Shown: one piece after another, positions 49,181-59,779 of the stretch
Layout of the letters: every line of letters begins with the position of its first letter
Position numbering within the stretch: the stretch's first letter is position 1
Source of the DNA: an uncultured Gemmatimonadota bacterium
Lineage (GTDB): Bacteria > Gemmatimonadota > Gemmatimonadetes > Gemmatimonadales > Gemmatimonadaceae
Length of the DNA: 64,000 nucleotides
Direction of reading: 5' to 3'
NCBI GenBank assembly: GCA_902826615.1
Contig: CADEFN010000007.1
Coordinates: 1-64,000, forward strand
Notes under the pieces: model-generated
What the model saw: the letters and a program-made list of their open reading frames with translations, nothing else
Told to the model about the DNA's origin: nothing
Databases searched by the model: none
Translations under genes and position numbers: made by a program

Positions 49181-51590
49181 TCGCCACCTGCCGCCGGGTG
49201 TTCATCGCCCCCAGGCCAAGCCAGAGGAGCGACGCGCCTAACGCCAGCCAGGTGACCATACGTCCAGTGGCATACGGCTCATTCACGAAGGAGAGCTCGA
49301 TCTTGCGTGCACCTTCGGGAAGTGGCACGCCGATCAGGGCCACATTGGCACGTCCGACGGCGACCGGCTTGCCGTCCACCGTGGCGCGCCAGCCCGGGTA
49401 GTAGTTCTCCGACACCACCAGCGCCGAGCCGGCCGGTGCCGGGGTCTCGAGCTCGATGGTGGCCGATCCCGGTTGGTAGGAGAGAACCCGGGCAATCGTC
49501 ATCGCCGGGGCCGGTACCGTCGTGACGTTGGCGGCCGTGACGGTGGCCGATGAATCAAAGATGGCCACCGTGCGCACATCAAAACGCGGATCGAGGACGG
49601 TGGCGGCCGACGCCTCATCCCCAGCCTTCACGATGGCACTGGCAAGCCAGGCGTAGTGACTGGCTGCCGGTAGTTGATGCACGTACATGTTGTTGCCATG
49701 CACGTTCTTCACGGGGCCGAAGACCATCCGGGCACTGTCGATCGGTGGGCTTTCCGTGTCAGTGAGGACATACCGCGTGTTTGACAGCAGCCAGAAATTC
49801 GGGTTGGCCAACTGACGGTAGCCATCCTCCAGCGACCCGCTCAGCAGGTCAAACTTGCCAATGTGGTTGCCGTGATAGCCGAGTGTGACCGGGATTCGGT
49901 GCGTCATCAACCCGTCGTAACTCAGCATGTTGAGATACTGATCGCGTGGATTGCCTTCCCTGGGAGGGAACGCCATGACGCGGAACGGGCCGGGCTGTTT
50001 CTGGAGGAAGGTGATGGCCTCGTCGGCGGCAAAAATCTGGCCGGCGGGCGGAGTGAACTGGAAGTACTGCTTGAGAACGGTCCAGAGATCGGTCGCGACG
50101 AGTGCGATGAGCAGCGCACCCGCGAGGTCACGAGAGAGCCGCCTGGTGCCAATCAGGAAAATACCGGCGCCGGCGAGCGCCCCCATGAGCAACATGCGAA
50201 TAGCGCCGGTCTTGAGCGCGGTCTCATTCTGGATGACGGCCTGCGCCATCTGCTCGCCCGCGATGGAAAGCGCGCTGTTGGTGAGCCCGCCCGAGAGTCC
50301 AAAGAGCGCGAGCAGCAGGAGGGCCACACCGCCGCCAATCAGCGGGCCACGACGCAACTCGCCCCGGAACAGCCGATCGGCGCCGAATGCGGCGAGACAG
50401 GCCAGCGAGAAGTTCACGATAAAGAGCATCGTACTCGGCGCGCGGAAGAACTTGGTGCCGGGCACAATGGCGTAGACCAGCGAGTAGAACGGCGTGAAGC
50501 CGCCCATCGCCCAGAACAAGGAGATCACGAACGTCGCCAGCAGAAAGCGCACGACACGACGATGTGCGCCGGCCGGCCACGCTCCGATGGCACAGACCGC
50601 CAGCAGGATCACTACCACACCGACATACTCGGAGTGCAGGTGAAGCCCGTTGCGTCCCCAGTAGTTGCCGAGGATTCCCGAGAACTGCGGCAAGGCGAAG
50701 TTGATGACCTCTTCCGGCGGGAGCGAGTAGGAGATGGCGTGCTCCCAGCCCATGCCTCCGCTGCGTGGTGACCAGGGGGTGTAGGTCTTTACCGGCCAGA
50801 ACTGGATGGCGCCCATGAGCATGCCGAGGGCCACCGCGCCTAACGCCGCACCGAGTCGCTTGAGACCTGGTGCTCCTGTCACGGAGGCGTCGCCTGCTTC
50901 ACTCCCCCAGCCCCGCCACAGAAAGAGTGCGAAGGCGCCCGTCAGGAGGAGCATGTACTGCAGGAGCTGCGGATGCGGCGAGAGTACCGCGAGGCCAACC
51001 ACGATCGCAAGTGCGCCCCACGCCCACGATTTGGCATCACGGACACCGCGTACGACGAAGTAAAGCGCGAGGGGAAGGAGGGCGGCGACGAAGATCTTGC
51101 CGTCGTGACCGGGGGAGACGAGCCCGGCGATGTTGCCCGACATCTGGTACGCGACACCACCCAGCATGGCGGCAAAAAACGAGAGCCGCAGGGAGCGCAG
51201 GAATACGTACGTGAAAATGCCGGCAAGGAAGAGATGGATGACCAGCCCCCATGTCATCCCGGGTCCGGTGCCGATGAGCAGCCGAAGGAGAGCCGTGGGA
51301 TAAAACGTGTCGCCGTGCATGGCGTCCACAAACGGCATCCCGCCATACAGGTACGGGTTCCACTGCGGAATGCTGCCGTGATCAAGGAAGTACTGCCGCG
51401 CGAAGTCGCGAAAGGCGTACCCTGCCTTGTACTGGTCAGACGACGGATTGAGCAGCAGCTGGCCGCTCAGCGCGGGATAACACAGCACCATCGTCGCCAG
51501 CAGGTGCACCCCAACCGCCATGAGCCCCGCAAAGCGAGGCGCTGCCGGTGCGGCCGGTGTCGAGGAGTCGCCGGAGCTGGACTTGGTCAT
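49173..51590 (-). CDS. YfhO-family multi-pass membrane protein (GT-C-like)
   Basis: 805 residues with 12 or more hydrophobic segments across the first ~500 and near the C terminus (MVTWLALGASLLWLGLGAM), plus a soluble domain at ~510-760. The early loop NPSSDQYKAGYAFRDFARQYFLDHGSIPQWNPYLYGGMPF carries the acidic residue and W-N-P pattern of YfhO/GT-C proteins. YfhO transfers sugar from a lipid carrier to envelope polymers in Gram-positives. A 110-nt gap to the upstream GT4 gene contains TAAATT on the minus strand (51653-51648), a possible weak -10. Confidence 0.82.
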   Translation of the reverse strand: MTKSSSGDSSTPAAPAAPRFAGLMAVGVHLLATMVLCYPALSGQLLLNPSSDQYKAGYAFRDFARQYFLDHGSIPQWNPYLYGGMPFVDAMHGDTFYPTALLRLLIGTGPGMTWGLVIHLFLAGIFTYVFLRSLRLSFFAAMLGGVAYQMSGNIAGLVSPGHDGKIFVAALLPLALYFVVRGVRDAKSWAWGALAIVVGLAVLSPHPQLLQYMLLLTGAFALFLWRGWGSEAGDASVTGAPGLKRLGAALGAVALGMLMGAIQFWPVKTYTPWSPRSGGMGWEHAISYSLPPEEVINFALPQFSGILGNYWGRNGLHLHSEYVGVVVILLAVCAIGAWPAGAHRRVVRFLLATFVISLFWAMGGFTPFYSLVYAIVPGTKFFRAPSTMLFIVNFSLACLAAFGADRLFRGELRRGPLIGGGVALLLLALFGLSGGLTNSALSIAGEQMAQAVIQNETALKTGAIRMLLMGALAGAGIFLIGTRRLSRDLAGALLIALVATDLWTVLKQYFQFTPPAGQIFAADEAITFLQKQPGPFRVMAFPPREGNPRDQYLNMLSYDGLMTHRIPVTLGYHGNHIGKFDLLSGSLEDGYRQLANPNFWLLSNTRYVLTDTESPPIDSARMVFGPVKNVHGNNMYVHQLPAASHYAWLASAIVKAGDEASAATVLDPRFDVRTVAIFDSSATVTAANVTTVPAPAMTIARVLSYQPGSATIELETPAPAGSALVVSENYYPGWRATVDGKPVAVGRANVALIGVPLPEGARKIELSFVNEPYATGRMVTWLALGASLLWLGLGAMNTRRQVASA

Positions 51591-51700
51591 GAAGTAGGGC
51601 TGAGGCAGGATCGCCTGGGGCGAACGCGCAGTTGCATGCAGCCGCGCAATTTAGCCCTCGCGGGCCGCCACGCGAAGCACCAGCTCTTTGGTACCACCCG

Positions 51701-52894
51701 TCACCGAAAGGGTGCCCTGCCCCCTTCCTGTAACACTTGCCGATACAGATCGGCGTATCGGCGGGCGGCGGACTCCGGTGAAAACAAGGCCAGGGCGTTG
51801 GTTCTCCCTGCCGCACCGTAGCGGTTTCGCAATTCGGTGTTGCCCATGAGCTGGTCCAGGGCTGCAGCGAGTGTCGCAACATCGCCCGGAGGGACGAGAA
51901 TCCCCGTTTCGCCATCGAGAACGGTGTCGGTCGTGCCGCCGGAGGCATAGGCGACCACCGGGGTTTCGCAGAGCTGTGCCTCGACGGCGACGAGTCCCAG
52001 CCCTTCTCCGATCGACGGAACCACCAGCACACCAGCGCGCTGATAAAATGGGAGCAAGGCGGGTTGGGGCAGCTGACCATGCCAGGTTACTCGGGTATCG
52101 ACTCGCAGTTCGCGCGCCCTGGCTTGAAGGCGCTCGCGGTCGGGACCGTCACCGACGACATCCAGGCTGATTCCAGACCGCATCTGGCCGAGGGCCTCGA
52201 CGAGGTCGGCGATCCCCTTTTGCGCGTTGAGCCGTCCCACGAAGAGGAGTCGATCACGCACGCTTCCGGCTTGCGGGGCAAACGTAGAAGTGGAAACCGG
52301 CATCGGTGCCACAGTGACCCGCGTCGCGGGTGCAATGTCCGCGACCTCGTCAGCGAGCCAACGGGAAACCGTGGTGACCGCCCGTGACTGCTTCATGACA
52401 TGACGAAAGAGCGGTCGCGCGAAGTGTTTTGCCCTTGCCAGCCTTACGTCACTGCCGTGCATCGTAGTGACGAGTGGAAGTCCGGCTAGCCGTGCCGCCC
52501 ACGCGCCCGCCAGTCCGCCAGGAAACCACCAGTGCGCATGAATCAGGTGTGGCGCGAATTCACGCCGCAACCGAGACGTTGCTGCAACCTGGGCACCCAG
52601 AAAACCTACCAGTGCAAAGCGAGCGCTCCAGGAGTCGCGTACCTCCTGCACCATGTTGCCGGTATAGGCCAGGTTCTCGTGGCGGCCGGGTGCATAACGA
52701 AAGCGATCGACCGGAATGCCATCAAAGACGTCGTGCGCTGGGAGGCCTGGCGCAGACGGCGCGATCACGCGCACCTGCACCTCTTCGTGTTTGAGCGCGA
52801 CGGCGAGATGCCAGAGAAAGGAGCCTGCGGCGTCGCCGGGAACGCGCGGGTACGAATGGGTGAGAAAGAGGACCCGCAGCGGCCCGGCGCTCAC
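51701..52894 (-). CDS. Glycosyltransferase, GT4 (group 1) family
   Basis: 397 residues from GTG 52894, overlapping the stop of the next upstream gene. GT-B fold: LFLTHSYPRVPGDAAGSFLWHLA, HAHWWFPGGLAGAWAA, TTMHGSDV, LLFVGRLNAQKGIADLVEAL, and the nucleotide-sugar ExxxxE region PSIGEGLGLVAVEAQ. It probably builds a polysaccharide or glycolipid with the neighbouring genes. A longer upstream frame lies over the GT2 gene and lacks homologous content. Confidence 0.88.
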   Translation of the reverse strand: MSAGPLRVLFLTHSYPRVPGDAAGSFLWHLAVALKHEEVQVRVIAPSAPGLPAHDVFDGIPVDRFRYAPGRHENLAYTGNMVQEVRDSWSARFALVGFLGAQVAATSRLRREFAPHLIHAHWWFPGGLAGAWAARLAGLPLVTTMHGSDVRLARAKHFARPLFRHVMKQSRAVTTVSRWLADEVADIAPATRVTVAPMPVSTSTFAPQAGSVRDRLLFVGRLNAQKGIADLVEALGQMRSGISLDVVGDGPDRERLQARARELRVDTRVTWHGQLPQPALLPFYQRAGVLVVPSIGEGLGLVAVEAQLCETPVVAYASGGTTDTVLDGETGILVPPGDVATLAAALDQLMGNTELRNRYGAAGRTNALALFSPESAARRYADLYRQVLQEGGRAPFR

Positions 52895-53955
52895 TCGCCC
52901 GAAGGTTCGTGCAGTTCGTCGGTGACCCGCCGGAGTTCGCGGACCTGCGCGCGAAGACCTGCGACCTGCTCGCCGAGTATGCCGGCGACAAAAAAGATGG
53001 AGCCGAGGATCAGGGTCGTCTGGATGACGGTCCACACCGACCGCGTGCCCACGCCAAGAAGGGCCAGCCGTCCGAGCGCAACAAGCCCCGCCAGCACGCC
53101 CACGCCGAAGAGTGCCGCGCCCATCATGCCGAAGAGAAGCAATGGCTTCTGGCCGAAGCGCAGCTCGAACCACACGGAGAGCATGTCCATCACACCCACC
53201 GGAATGCGCCCAATGCCGAACTTCGACTTGCCGGCATGCCGTGGGTAGAGTGGCACGGGGATCTCGCTCACCGTGTAGCCCTGCGCCGCAGCGAGGACAA
53301 TCATGTAGCGATGCCAGTCAGGACGCACCGGGAGCTGCTCCATGATCTCCCGGCGATAGGCTTTCACGTTGTTGAGGTCCTTTACGCGGACATCAAACAA
53401 GACTCGGCTAAGCAGATTGTAGATGCGAGAGACAAACGCCTTTTCGTATTTCCCCTGCTTGTACCCGGTGACCATATCGGCCTCGTTGGCCATGATGGGG
53501 GCCACGAGTCTGGGAATGTCTTCGGGCTTGAACTGCATGTCGGCCGGATAGAACACCAGCACCTGGCCACGGGCGTTGAGGAATCCGGTACGCAGTGCGT
53601 CGGCAATGCCGCGACGGCTGCGATGTCTGACCGCGCGGAGAAAGGGATACTGCTCGCGCAGTTGCTCGAGCACGGCCCAGGTCCGGTCGGTGGAGCCATC
53701 GTCGATGACGAGGACCTCGTAGCTGAACCCGTCCTTGCCTAACGCCGCTTGCGCCTCGGCCATGAACAGCGGCAGGTTCTCGGCTTCGTCCTTGGCCGGG
53801 ACAAGCACGGAGATCTGCACGGGAGGAGCGGTTCGAAGGGGTGCCGGCTCGCGTGTCTGCGAGAGGCTCGCCGGCGCATCCGCTCCCTCATGCCCAGAGG
53901 CTGCCTGGCGAACGGCTACCTCGGTCCCCACTGTCAACGGTGTGCCGCGTTCCAT
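52891..53955 (-). CDS. GT2 family glycosyltransferase with two C-terminal membrane helices
   Basis: 354 residues. After ~45 variable residues comes a GT2 domain (ISVLVPAKDEAENL, VIDDGSTDRT, FYPADMQFKPED, then KDLNNVKAYRRE). Two hydrophobic helices follow at ~265-330 (LLLFGMMGAALFGVGVLAGLVAL and TTLILGSIFFVAGILGEQV) and a short charged coiled tail. This is the layout of ArnC/GtrB-type enzymes that load a sugar onto undecaprenyl phosphate. Start touches the rpoN stop. Confidence 0.88.
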   Translation of the reverse strand: MERGTPLTVGTEVAVRQAASGHEGADAPASLSQTREPAPLRTAPPVQISVLVPAKDEAENLPLFMAEAQAALGKDGFSYEVLVIDDGSTDRTWAVLEQLREQYPFLRAVRHRSRRGIADALRTGFLNARGQVLVFYPADMQFKPEDIPRLVAPIMANEADMVTGYKQGKYEKAFVSRIYNLLSRVLFDVRVKDLNNVKAYRREIMEQLPVRPDWHRYMIVLAAAQGYTVSEIPVPLYPRHAGKSKFGIGRIPVGVMDMLSVWFELRFGQKPLLLFGMMGAALFGVGVLAGLVALGRLALLGVGTRSVWTVIQTTLILGSIFFVAGILGEQVAGLRAQVRELRRVTDELHEPSGE

Positions 53956-55457
53956 CAGACGCGCTTCCGCATCCGCGCCGACAGCACCCCCAGCTGGTCG
54001 CGGTATTTCGCGACGGTGCGCCTGGCGATGTGCACTCCGGTGTCCTGCAGGATCTGCACGATGGCCTGGTCGGTCAGGGGGTTCTTGGGGTCTTCGCTGG
54101 TGACCAGCTTCTCGATTTGATCACGGATGCCGCGCGCCGATACGTCCTCGCCCCCGGTGGTGGAGAGGCCGGACGAGAAGAAGAACTTGAGCGGGAGCAC
54201 TCCGCGTGGTGTCTGCACGAACTTTTCGTTGGTCACGCGGCTGACGGTGCTCTCATGCATCCCGATCACATCGGCGACTTCGCGCAGCGTCAGCGGCTTG
54301 AGGGAGCGCACGCCCTTCTCGAAGAAATCCCGCTGCCGTTCGACGATGTAGTTCATGACCTTGAGCATCGTCTGACGTCGCTGCTCGATGGCCTGAATCA
54401 TCCAGTTGGCCGAGTTGAGCTTGCTCGAGATGAACTCCTTGTTCTCGCCGTCGAACTTCTTCTTGTCGCGGGCGATTTCCTGATACGCTTTGCTGAGTTT
54501 GAGCCGCGGTACGTTGGCGTCGTTCACAAACACGTGGTAGGCGCCATCGATCTTTTCCACCACCATGTCGGGCACGATGTACCCATCACTGGCACTGGAG
54601 TAACGCAGTCCCGGCTTGGGGTCGAGCTTGGCCACTTCGTCGGCCGCGTGCTGCACTTCGGCCGGGCTGATCCCGAAACGCTTGGAGATCTCACTCCAGC
54701 GGTGGGCGATCAACTCCTCGAAGGCGTCGCGGACGAGTTTGTAGTGGGGCGTGTCCTCCTGCTTCAGATCGCGAAGCTGCAGGAGCAGACATTCACGGAG
54801 GTCGCGAGCCCCAACTCCGGCCGGGTCGAGTGCCTGCACCACCTGCAGCACCGCATCCACCTCGGAGGCCGTGTAGAAGGGAAGCTCACCCTCGTACCCC
54901 TCTTTCTCGGCTGCGCGGGCCACCACCTCGTTGATGGAGGTCAGGATCTCTTCGAGCGAGCAGGCGAGGTAGCCGTCCTCGTTGATGTTTCCGATGAACT
55001 CATCGGCCAGGAGCAGCTGCCGCGGGTTGAGCTCCAGGAGGGAGATCTGATCCTTCAGGTGGTCGTTGAGATCACGCGTTTCGACGGAGACGGGCTCGTA
55101 GTACTCGCGTTCCTCCTGCTCTTCGCGAGGACCATCGGACGCAAAGCCGTCCTGCAGTATTTCTTCCCAGTCGACGGTGTCGTTTTTCTGGGCCTCGAGT
55201 TCCGGCGTGCTGTGCTCGGCCTCGGGCTCCGACATGTCGACGGGCCCTTCCTCTCCTTCTTCCGCCTCGGCTGTCTCCTCGCTTTCGTCGTCCTCGGGTT
55301 CGACCATCTCGAGGAAGGGATTGACGAGCAACTCCTGTTTCAGGTGCTGCTGGAGATCGAGGAGCGGCATGTACAGCAAGTCCATCGCCTGGTAGAGGCG
55401 TGGATTGATCTTGAGCTCCTGCCGGAGTGAGGCACTCTGGCTGAGCCCGGTCCTCAT
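53955..55457 (-). CDS. rpoN: RNA polymerase sigma-54 factor
   Basis: 500 residues. Region I at the N terminus is Gln/Leu-rich ([39 protein letters not shown]) and region II is strongly acidic (~50-90). A helix-turn-helix is seen in [21 protein letters not shown], and the RpoN box ARRTVAKYR lies near the end. As in many proteobacteria it follows lptB. The window shows no enhancer-binding protein. Confidence 0.96.
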   Translation of the reverse strand: MRTGLSQSASLRQELKINPRLYQAMDLLYMPLLDLQQHLKQELLVNPFLEMVEPEDDESEETAEAEEGEEGPVDMSEPEAEHSTPELEAQKNDTVDWEEILQDGFASDGPREEQEEREYYEPVSVETRDLNDHLKDQISLLELNPRQLLLADEFIGNINEDGYLACSLEEILTSINEVVARAAEKEGYEGELPFYTASEVDAVLQVVQALDPAGVGARDLRECLLLQLRDLKQEDTPHYKLVRDAFEELIAHRWSEISKRFGISPAEVQHAADEVAKLDPKPGLRYSSASDGYIVPDMVVEKIDGAYHVFVNDANVPRLKLSKAYQEIARDKKKFDGENKEFISSKLNSANWMIQAIEQRRQTMLKVMNYIVERQRDFFEKGVRSLKPLTLREVADVIGMHESTVSRVTNEKFVQTPRGVLPLKFFFSSGLSTTGGEDVSARGIRDQIEKLVTSEDPKNPLTDQAIVQILQDTGVHIARRTVAKYRDQLGVLSARMRKRV

Positions 55458-56725
55458 GCGACGCCGATCGGTTCGGGATCCGGCATACCGTGAGCTCCCG
55501 GCGGTGGTTCGTGCTCATTCGAGAAACGATCGCGAAGGCGCGCGGTGAGGGTGGGGCCCAGATAAATGCGAGAGACCTCGTCATCAAAAACGAGTTCTTT
55601 CACCGTCCCCGAGACCTTGACCTGTCCGTCAAACATGATGTAAGCGCGATCCACGATGTCCAGCGTTTGTTCCACGTTATGGTCACTGATGAGCACTCCA
55701 ATCCCGCGCTGCCGCAACCCTGCCACGATCTTCTGGATGTCATGAACCGCGATGGGGTCGACCCCGGCAAACGGTTCATCGAGCATCATGAATTTCGGTT
55801 GTGACACCAGCGCTCGGGTGATCTCGAGTCGGCGCCGCTCGCCCCCGGAGAGGGCGTATGCCTTGCTTCGTCGCAGGTGCTTGATCTGCAGCTCGTCCAG
55901 CAATCCTTCCAACCTAGCTCGACGCTCTTCCTTGCTCAGAGGCAACGTCTCGAGGATGGCCAGGAGGTTCTCCTCAACGGTGAGTTTCCGGAAGATCGAG
56001 GGTTCTTGTGAAAGGTAGCCAATGCCCCGCCGCGCGCGGCGATACATCGGCATACGGGTGATGTCTTCGCCGTCGAGGCGGATCTCGCCTTGCACGGGTG
56101 GAATCAGCCCGACGATCATGTAGAAGGTAGTCGTCTTTCCGGCGCCATTGGGGCCGAGCAAGCCCACGATCTCGCCCTGCTGGAGCCGGAATGCGACGTC
56201 GTTCACCACCTTTCGGCGGCGGTAGATCTTTACCAGGCCTTTGGCCTCGATGACGGAGCCAGCGGGTGCCGAACGGGGAGTCGGTGTGGCGGCCTTGGCC
56301 GCGGCGACGCCGACGTGCTCGCCGGTCTTGCGGAGGGCTTCGGCGAGGTCGGAACGCTGCGGGACGATGGCCGACCATAACGACGGAGCAAGCCGGATTG
56401 GGTCTGCCACATCCTTCGGCGGGTTGGGCACCGGATAGATGATGGCGCCCTTGCTTGCCAGCCGCGGGAGTACGGACTTGGTCAGGAAGGCTCGCACCTC
56501 ATCCAGACTGAGGCGTGCGGCCTCCTGATCGGCGTCGCCGCCGCGGGCGCGGAAGCTCTCGATATAGTCCTCACGGAAGCCGATCGCCGCGTTATGCAGC
56601 GAGGCCAGACCGGTGGCGTCAGCGGCTACGATGAGGGCATGGAGCCCGAACGTGAGGGAGCGGTCCCCCTCGGCGAGTTCCTCGATACGACGGTGGACGT
56701 CGTCGGGAAGATTGGGGGAACTCAT
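55454..56725 (-). CDS. lptB: LPS export ABC ATPase LptB with a long N-terminal extension
   Basis: 423 residues; typical LptB is ~240. The ATPase starts near residue 157 ([20 protein letters not shown]). It has Walker A GPNGAGKT at 191-198, [17 protein letters not shown] (Q-loop), signature [15 protein letters not shown], Walker [12 protein letters not shown] and the switch His in SDHNV. Residues 1-155 are an extra domain I do not recognise ([28 protein letters not shown]..., [14 protein letters not shown]), ending in an Ala/Pro/Thr linker. Overlaps of 4 bp on both sides keep it in the kds-lpt-rpoN operon. Confidence 0.93.
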   Translation of the reverse strand: MSSPNLPDDVHRRIEELAEGDRSLTFGLHALIVAADATGLASLHNAAIGFREDYIESFRARGGDADQEAARLSLDEVRAFLTKSVLPRLASKGAIIYPVPNPPKDVADPIRLAPSLWSAIVPQRSDLAEALRKTGEHVGVAAAKAATPTPRSAPAGSVIEAKGLVKIYRRRKVVNDVAFRLQQGEIVGLLGPNGAGKTTTFYMIVGLIPPVQGEIRLDGEDITRMPMYRRARRGIGYLSQEPSIFRKLTVEENLLAILETLPLSKEERRARLEGLLDELQIKHLRRSKAYALSGGERRRLEITRALVSQPKFMMLDEPFAGVDPIAVHDIQKIVAGLRQRGIGVLISDHNVEQTLDIVDRAYIMFDGQVKVSGTVKELVFDDEVSRIYLGPTLTARLRDRFSNEHEPPPGAHGMPDPEPIGVA

Positions 56726-58269
56726 TGACGCGGGCGTCTGGGAATTGGAGTTGGAGCGGCGGCGCCACGGCGTGCCGGACGTTTGGAGCCCTTCTTTGGT
56801 GGTGCTTCGACAGTATCCGGCGGAGTCGCCTCGAGAAAGACCCCAGCCACCGAATCGACGACAGTAACGGTCTGGACCTCACGTTCCTTGAAGTCCACCG
56901 TAATCCGCCGTCCCCGGACATAACTCAACCCGGGCCTTTCCCTCTCGCCCTTGTTTGACGGCAGCTGATAAAAGCTGCGGGCATCACCTTCTGCCACGAG
57001 ATCGCGCAGCGTGGGCTGCGACGTCGTGTCCTTCGTGGCGCTGCTGTCGAAGCGGGCCACGATGGTATCGCCGCGCAACCAGTCGCGCTCAGTCGAGATG
57101 ATCTTGAGCGTGTCAACCTCACTTTCGGCGTACGCATTCCGTACGGCGTGCAGTTCGCGCAGTCGCTGCCCGGGCATGAGCACGTCCAGGGAATCGGCGA
57201 TGATCAGCCGTTCCTTCGTGATGGCGTTCGCGCGTGAGGCACCCCAGGCAAATGCACGATTCAGCTTGTTGTCCGCCACTCGCAGATCGACCGTGTCGGC
57301 GGTGAGGGTGAGCTCCTTGCTGACCGCTTTGGCCGAGTCCACCGAGAGCACACGGTCCACACGTTTGGTGCGGCCGAAGACGTCGATGACACGTCCCACA
57401 AGTGTGAAGGGTTGGCTGCCTTTGCTTTCGACGACGGGTCCCTTCATCAGCCGCGAGAACTGGCGCAAGTTGTCCAGAATAGCCGAGTCACTTCGCGCCT
57501 TGAGGTCGGTGCGATCCATCTGCACGTTGCCGTTGGCTATGAAGAGGGTGTCCCCTTCCCCGATGATGTTGTCGGCGATGAGCACCACCGGGTCGGGCTG
57601 GCGTTTCCCGACGGAGTCGGTCTCGTACATCCGCAGGGTGGGTCGCGCATTCATGACGACCTTGCTGGCTGGCCGGAGTCCGCGCACCGCCCGGAAGTAC
57701 TCGGCCCGTGGCCCGGTCATCGAGGACGAGTCCTTCATGGTCACCAGGACATTGCCCTCGGCAAGGAGGCGCTCTTCGGCCTGGAAGTAGGTGACTCTGT
57801 CCGCGTCGAGGGAGACACGATCCTCGCGGTACTTCACGTTCCCGATGAGGAAGTGCAGCCGGTTCTGCTCGTAGCTCTCGGCGGAGTCGGCAAGAATCCT
57901 GATGGACTGGGAACGGCAGATTCCGACGACTCCACCGCCCACGTAGGTGGTGTACTTCTCCGAGATCGGATCACGAATGGCCTGACTGCGCGTCTCGGGA
58001 GTATTCTCGAAATCGAACAAACAGCGCTGTGCAGGCTTGTCGTCGCGTCGCGGTGTCTTGACGGAGTCACCCGGTGCGAACGTTGGCGCGGGGGGAAGCA
58101 CCGACGTCGACTCCGGGGGAATTTTCGGGATGGGGGTGGTATCGGGTACCACCACGGGTCCGGGCGGTGGAGTGACGGGCCTGACGGCAGAACGGCCGAG
58201 CAAACGGCCGCACCCGCTCGAGAGGAGCACGATGGCCGCGATGCCGGCCGTCACCCCGCGAAAGGTCAT
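56722..58269 (-). CDS. OstA/LptA-like LPS transport protein, lipoprotein form
   Basis: 515 residues, far longer than E. coli LptA (185). The start [20 protein letters not shown] ends in a lipobox, so the protein is probably anchored to a membrane. A Pro-rich linker follows (~30-75), then OstA-type beta-jellyroll repeats ([49 protein letters not shown]). The C-terminal tail is Pro/Arg/Lys-rich. Position between lptC and lptB supports a role as the periplasmic LPS bridge, or as a combined LptA/LptD-N part. Confidence 0.82.
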   Translation of the reverse strand: MTFRGVTAGIAAIVLLSSGCGRLLGRSAVRPVTPPPGPVVVPDTTPIPKIPPESTSVLPPAPTFAPGDSVKTPRRDDKPAQRCLFDFENTPETRSQAIRDPISEKYTTYVGGGVVGICRSQSIRILADSAESYEQNRLHFLIGNVKYREDRVSLDADRVTYFQAEERLLAEGNVLVTMKDSSSMTGPRAEYFRAVRGLRPASKVVMNARPTLRMYETDSVGKRQPDPVVLIADNIIGEGDTLFIANGNVQMDRTDLKARSDSAILDNLRQFSRLMKGPVVESKGSQPFTLVGRVIDVFGRTKRVDRVLSVDSAKAVSKELTLTADTVDLRVADNKLNRAFAWGASRANAITKERLIIADSLDVLMPGQRLRELHAVRNAYAESEVDTLKIISTERDWLRGDTIVARFDSSATKDTTSQPTLRDLVAEGDARSFYQLPSNKGERERPGLSYVRGRRITVDFKEREVQTVTVVDSVAGVFLEATPPDTVEAPPKKGSKRPARRGAAAPTPIPRRPRQ

Positions 58270-58820
58270 CGCCGCGGGAGCGTCACGGGGTTCCCAGACG
58301 ATTGCGCGGCCCGCAGGATCCGGATCGAATTCAGGTCCGGGTCGCTTACGAAGCCGATTCCCTTCATGATGCGTCCGCTTTTCTGCGTCAGGGTGAAGGC
58401 GCTGTCAGAGGAGATCTCATTGCGCGTCGGGTCGAAGCGAAGGTGTGGTGTGACCAGGTTGTTCCCGACCGTGGAGTTCACCACGACGTCACCGCGGGCT
58501 TCCATGCTTCCAATGCGCGAATTGTACGTACCCTGCTTTGACGTCAGGACGGCATCCTTCTCGCCCGAGACCTTGAAGAAGGTCGCGTTCACTTTGCGGA
58601 GCTCGGTGCGCGTGTTCTCTTCGAACATGTAGGCCGTATCCGACTTCACCTCGGCGCGGCGCAGGCCTGCGTCGGTGACGAAGAAGTGGACCCCGAACAT
58701 GGTCTGGTCGGCGGAGTCGGCGACGGTGGCCGGCGGCGCCACCTGCGGCGTGGACGAGTCGCGGCACGCGCCGAGAACGAGGAGCGCAAAGCCGAGCGAC
58801 CAGAGTGGTCCGCGGCTCAT
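58266..58820 (-). CDS. lptC: LptC-like protein with lipoprotein signal
   Basis: 184 residues. The start MSRGPLWSLGFALLVLGAC has a lipobox (LGAC), unlike E. coli LptC, which keeps an N-terminal membrane helix. The remainder is a beta-jellyroll pattern (LRRAEVKSDTAYMFEENTRTELRKV, SKQGTYNSRIGSMEARGDVVV). Order kdsD-lptC-lptA-lptB is that of the classic LPS transport operon. Confidence 0.83.
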   Translation of the reverse strand: MSRGPLWSLGFALLVLGACRDSSTPQVAPPATVADSADQTMFGVHFFVTDAGLRRAEVKSDTAYMFEENTRTELRKVNATFFKVSGEKDAVLTSKQGTYNSRIGSMEARGDVVVNSTVGNNLVTPHLRFDPTRNEISSDSAFTLTQKSGRIMKGIGFVSDPDLNSIRILRAAQSSGNPVTLPRR

Positions 58821-59779
58821 GCCACCCCCGCGCGCATGAGGTCGTGCAGATGAATCACGCCCACCAGTTTCTGCTCCTCGTCGATGACCGGCATCGCCAT
58901 GATGCCGATCTGTTCCATGCGGTACACCACGGCCGAGGCCAGCTCCCCGTCCTGCGCCAGTTTGGGATTCCCCGTCATGACATGCTCGAGCCGGGCGGCC
59001 AGCGGATCGGGGACTCGCTCAAGGGCCCGCGGCAGGTCGCCGGCAGTAAAGACCCCGGTCACGCCTCGATGTTCATCGGTCACCACGACGATCCCGCGGC
59101 GAGCGGCCAGCAGCACCACGGCCTCCCGGAGGGTGGCCGCCGGACCCAGGACCGGGAGTTGGTCGACCTCCATGATTTCGTGCGTCCGCATGACGAGCTT
59201 GCGTCCGAGGGCGCCGCCGGGATGAATCCGCGCAAAGTCCTCGCGGCGAAAGCCCTTGCGTTCGAGCACCGCCACCGCGAGGGCGTCGCCTAACGCCAGC
59301 GCCACGGTGGTGCTGGTGGTGGGCGCCAGATCGTGAGGGCAGGCTTCTTCGCGCACCCAGCCATCGAGGACCGCGTCACTCCCGCGCGCCAGGGACGACG
59401 AAACCACTCCTGTCAGGGCCACCGTCCGCGTGCCGAATCGCTTGAGATGCGCAAGGAGAGTGAGCAGCTCATCACTCTCCCCGCTCTTGGAGAGGAGGAT
59501 GGCGACGTCGTCCTCACCCACGATGCCGAGGTCTCCATGCACACTTTCGGTGGGATGCAGGAAGGTCGCCGGGGTGCCTGTGGATGTCAGCGTCGCGGCA
59601 ATCTTTCGCGCGATCAGGCCCGACTTCCCGACACCGCTCACAATCACCCGTCCGGTCGCGGTGACGATGAGATCGACGGCACGCGCGAAACCATCGCCAA
59701 GACGGCGACGCGCTTCGCCTAACGCTTCGGCCTCGAGGTCGAGCACGCGCTGACCTGCCGCAATGGCCTCGGCGCTCAT
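58817..59779 (-). CDS. kdsD: D-arabinose-5-phosphate isomerase (KpsF/GutQ family)
   Basis: 320 residues from ATG 59779, which overlaps the kdsC stop. Makes arabinose-5-phosphate, the first step toward KDO. SIS domain: VIVSGVGKSGLIARKIAATLTSTG, FLHPTESVHGDLGIV, LSKSGES. Two CBS domains follow from ~205 (MRTHEIMEVDQLPVL and LEHVMTGNPKLAQ). An earlier in-frame start inside kdsC is not supported. Confidence 0.93.
   Translation of the reverse strand: MSAEAIAAGQRVLDLEAEALGEARRRLGDGFARAVDLIVTATGRVIVSGVGKSGLIARKIAATLTSTGTPATFLHPTESVHGDLGIVGEDDVAILLSKSGESDELLTLLAHLKRFGTRTVALTGVVSSSLARGSDAVLDGWVREEACPHDLAPTTSTTVALALGDALAVAVLERKGFRREDFARIHPGGALGRKLVMRTHEIMEVDQLPVLGPAATLREAVVLLAARRGIVVVTDEHRGVTGVFTAGDLPRALERVPDPLAARLEHVMTGNPKLAQDGELASAVVYRMEQIGIMAMPVIDEEQKLVGVIHLHDLMRAGVA

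Noticed and set aside
53841-55430. Long plus-strand open frame (529 codons) opposite rpoN
   Set aside because: The minus strand has unmistakable sigma-54 motifs; the plus frame has no recognisable content.
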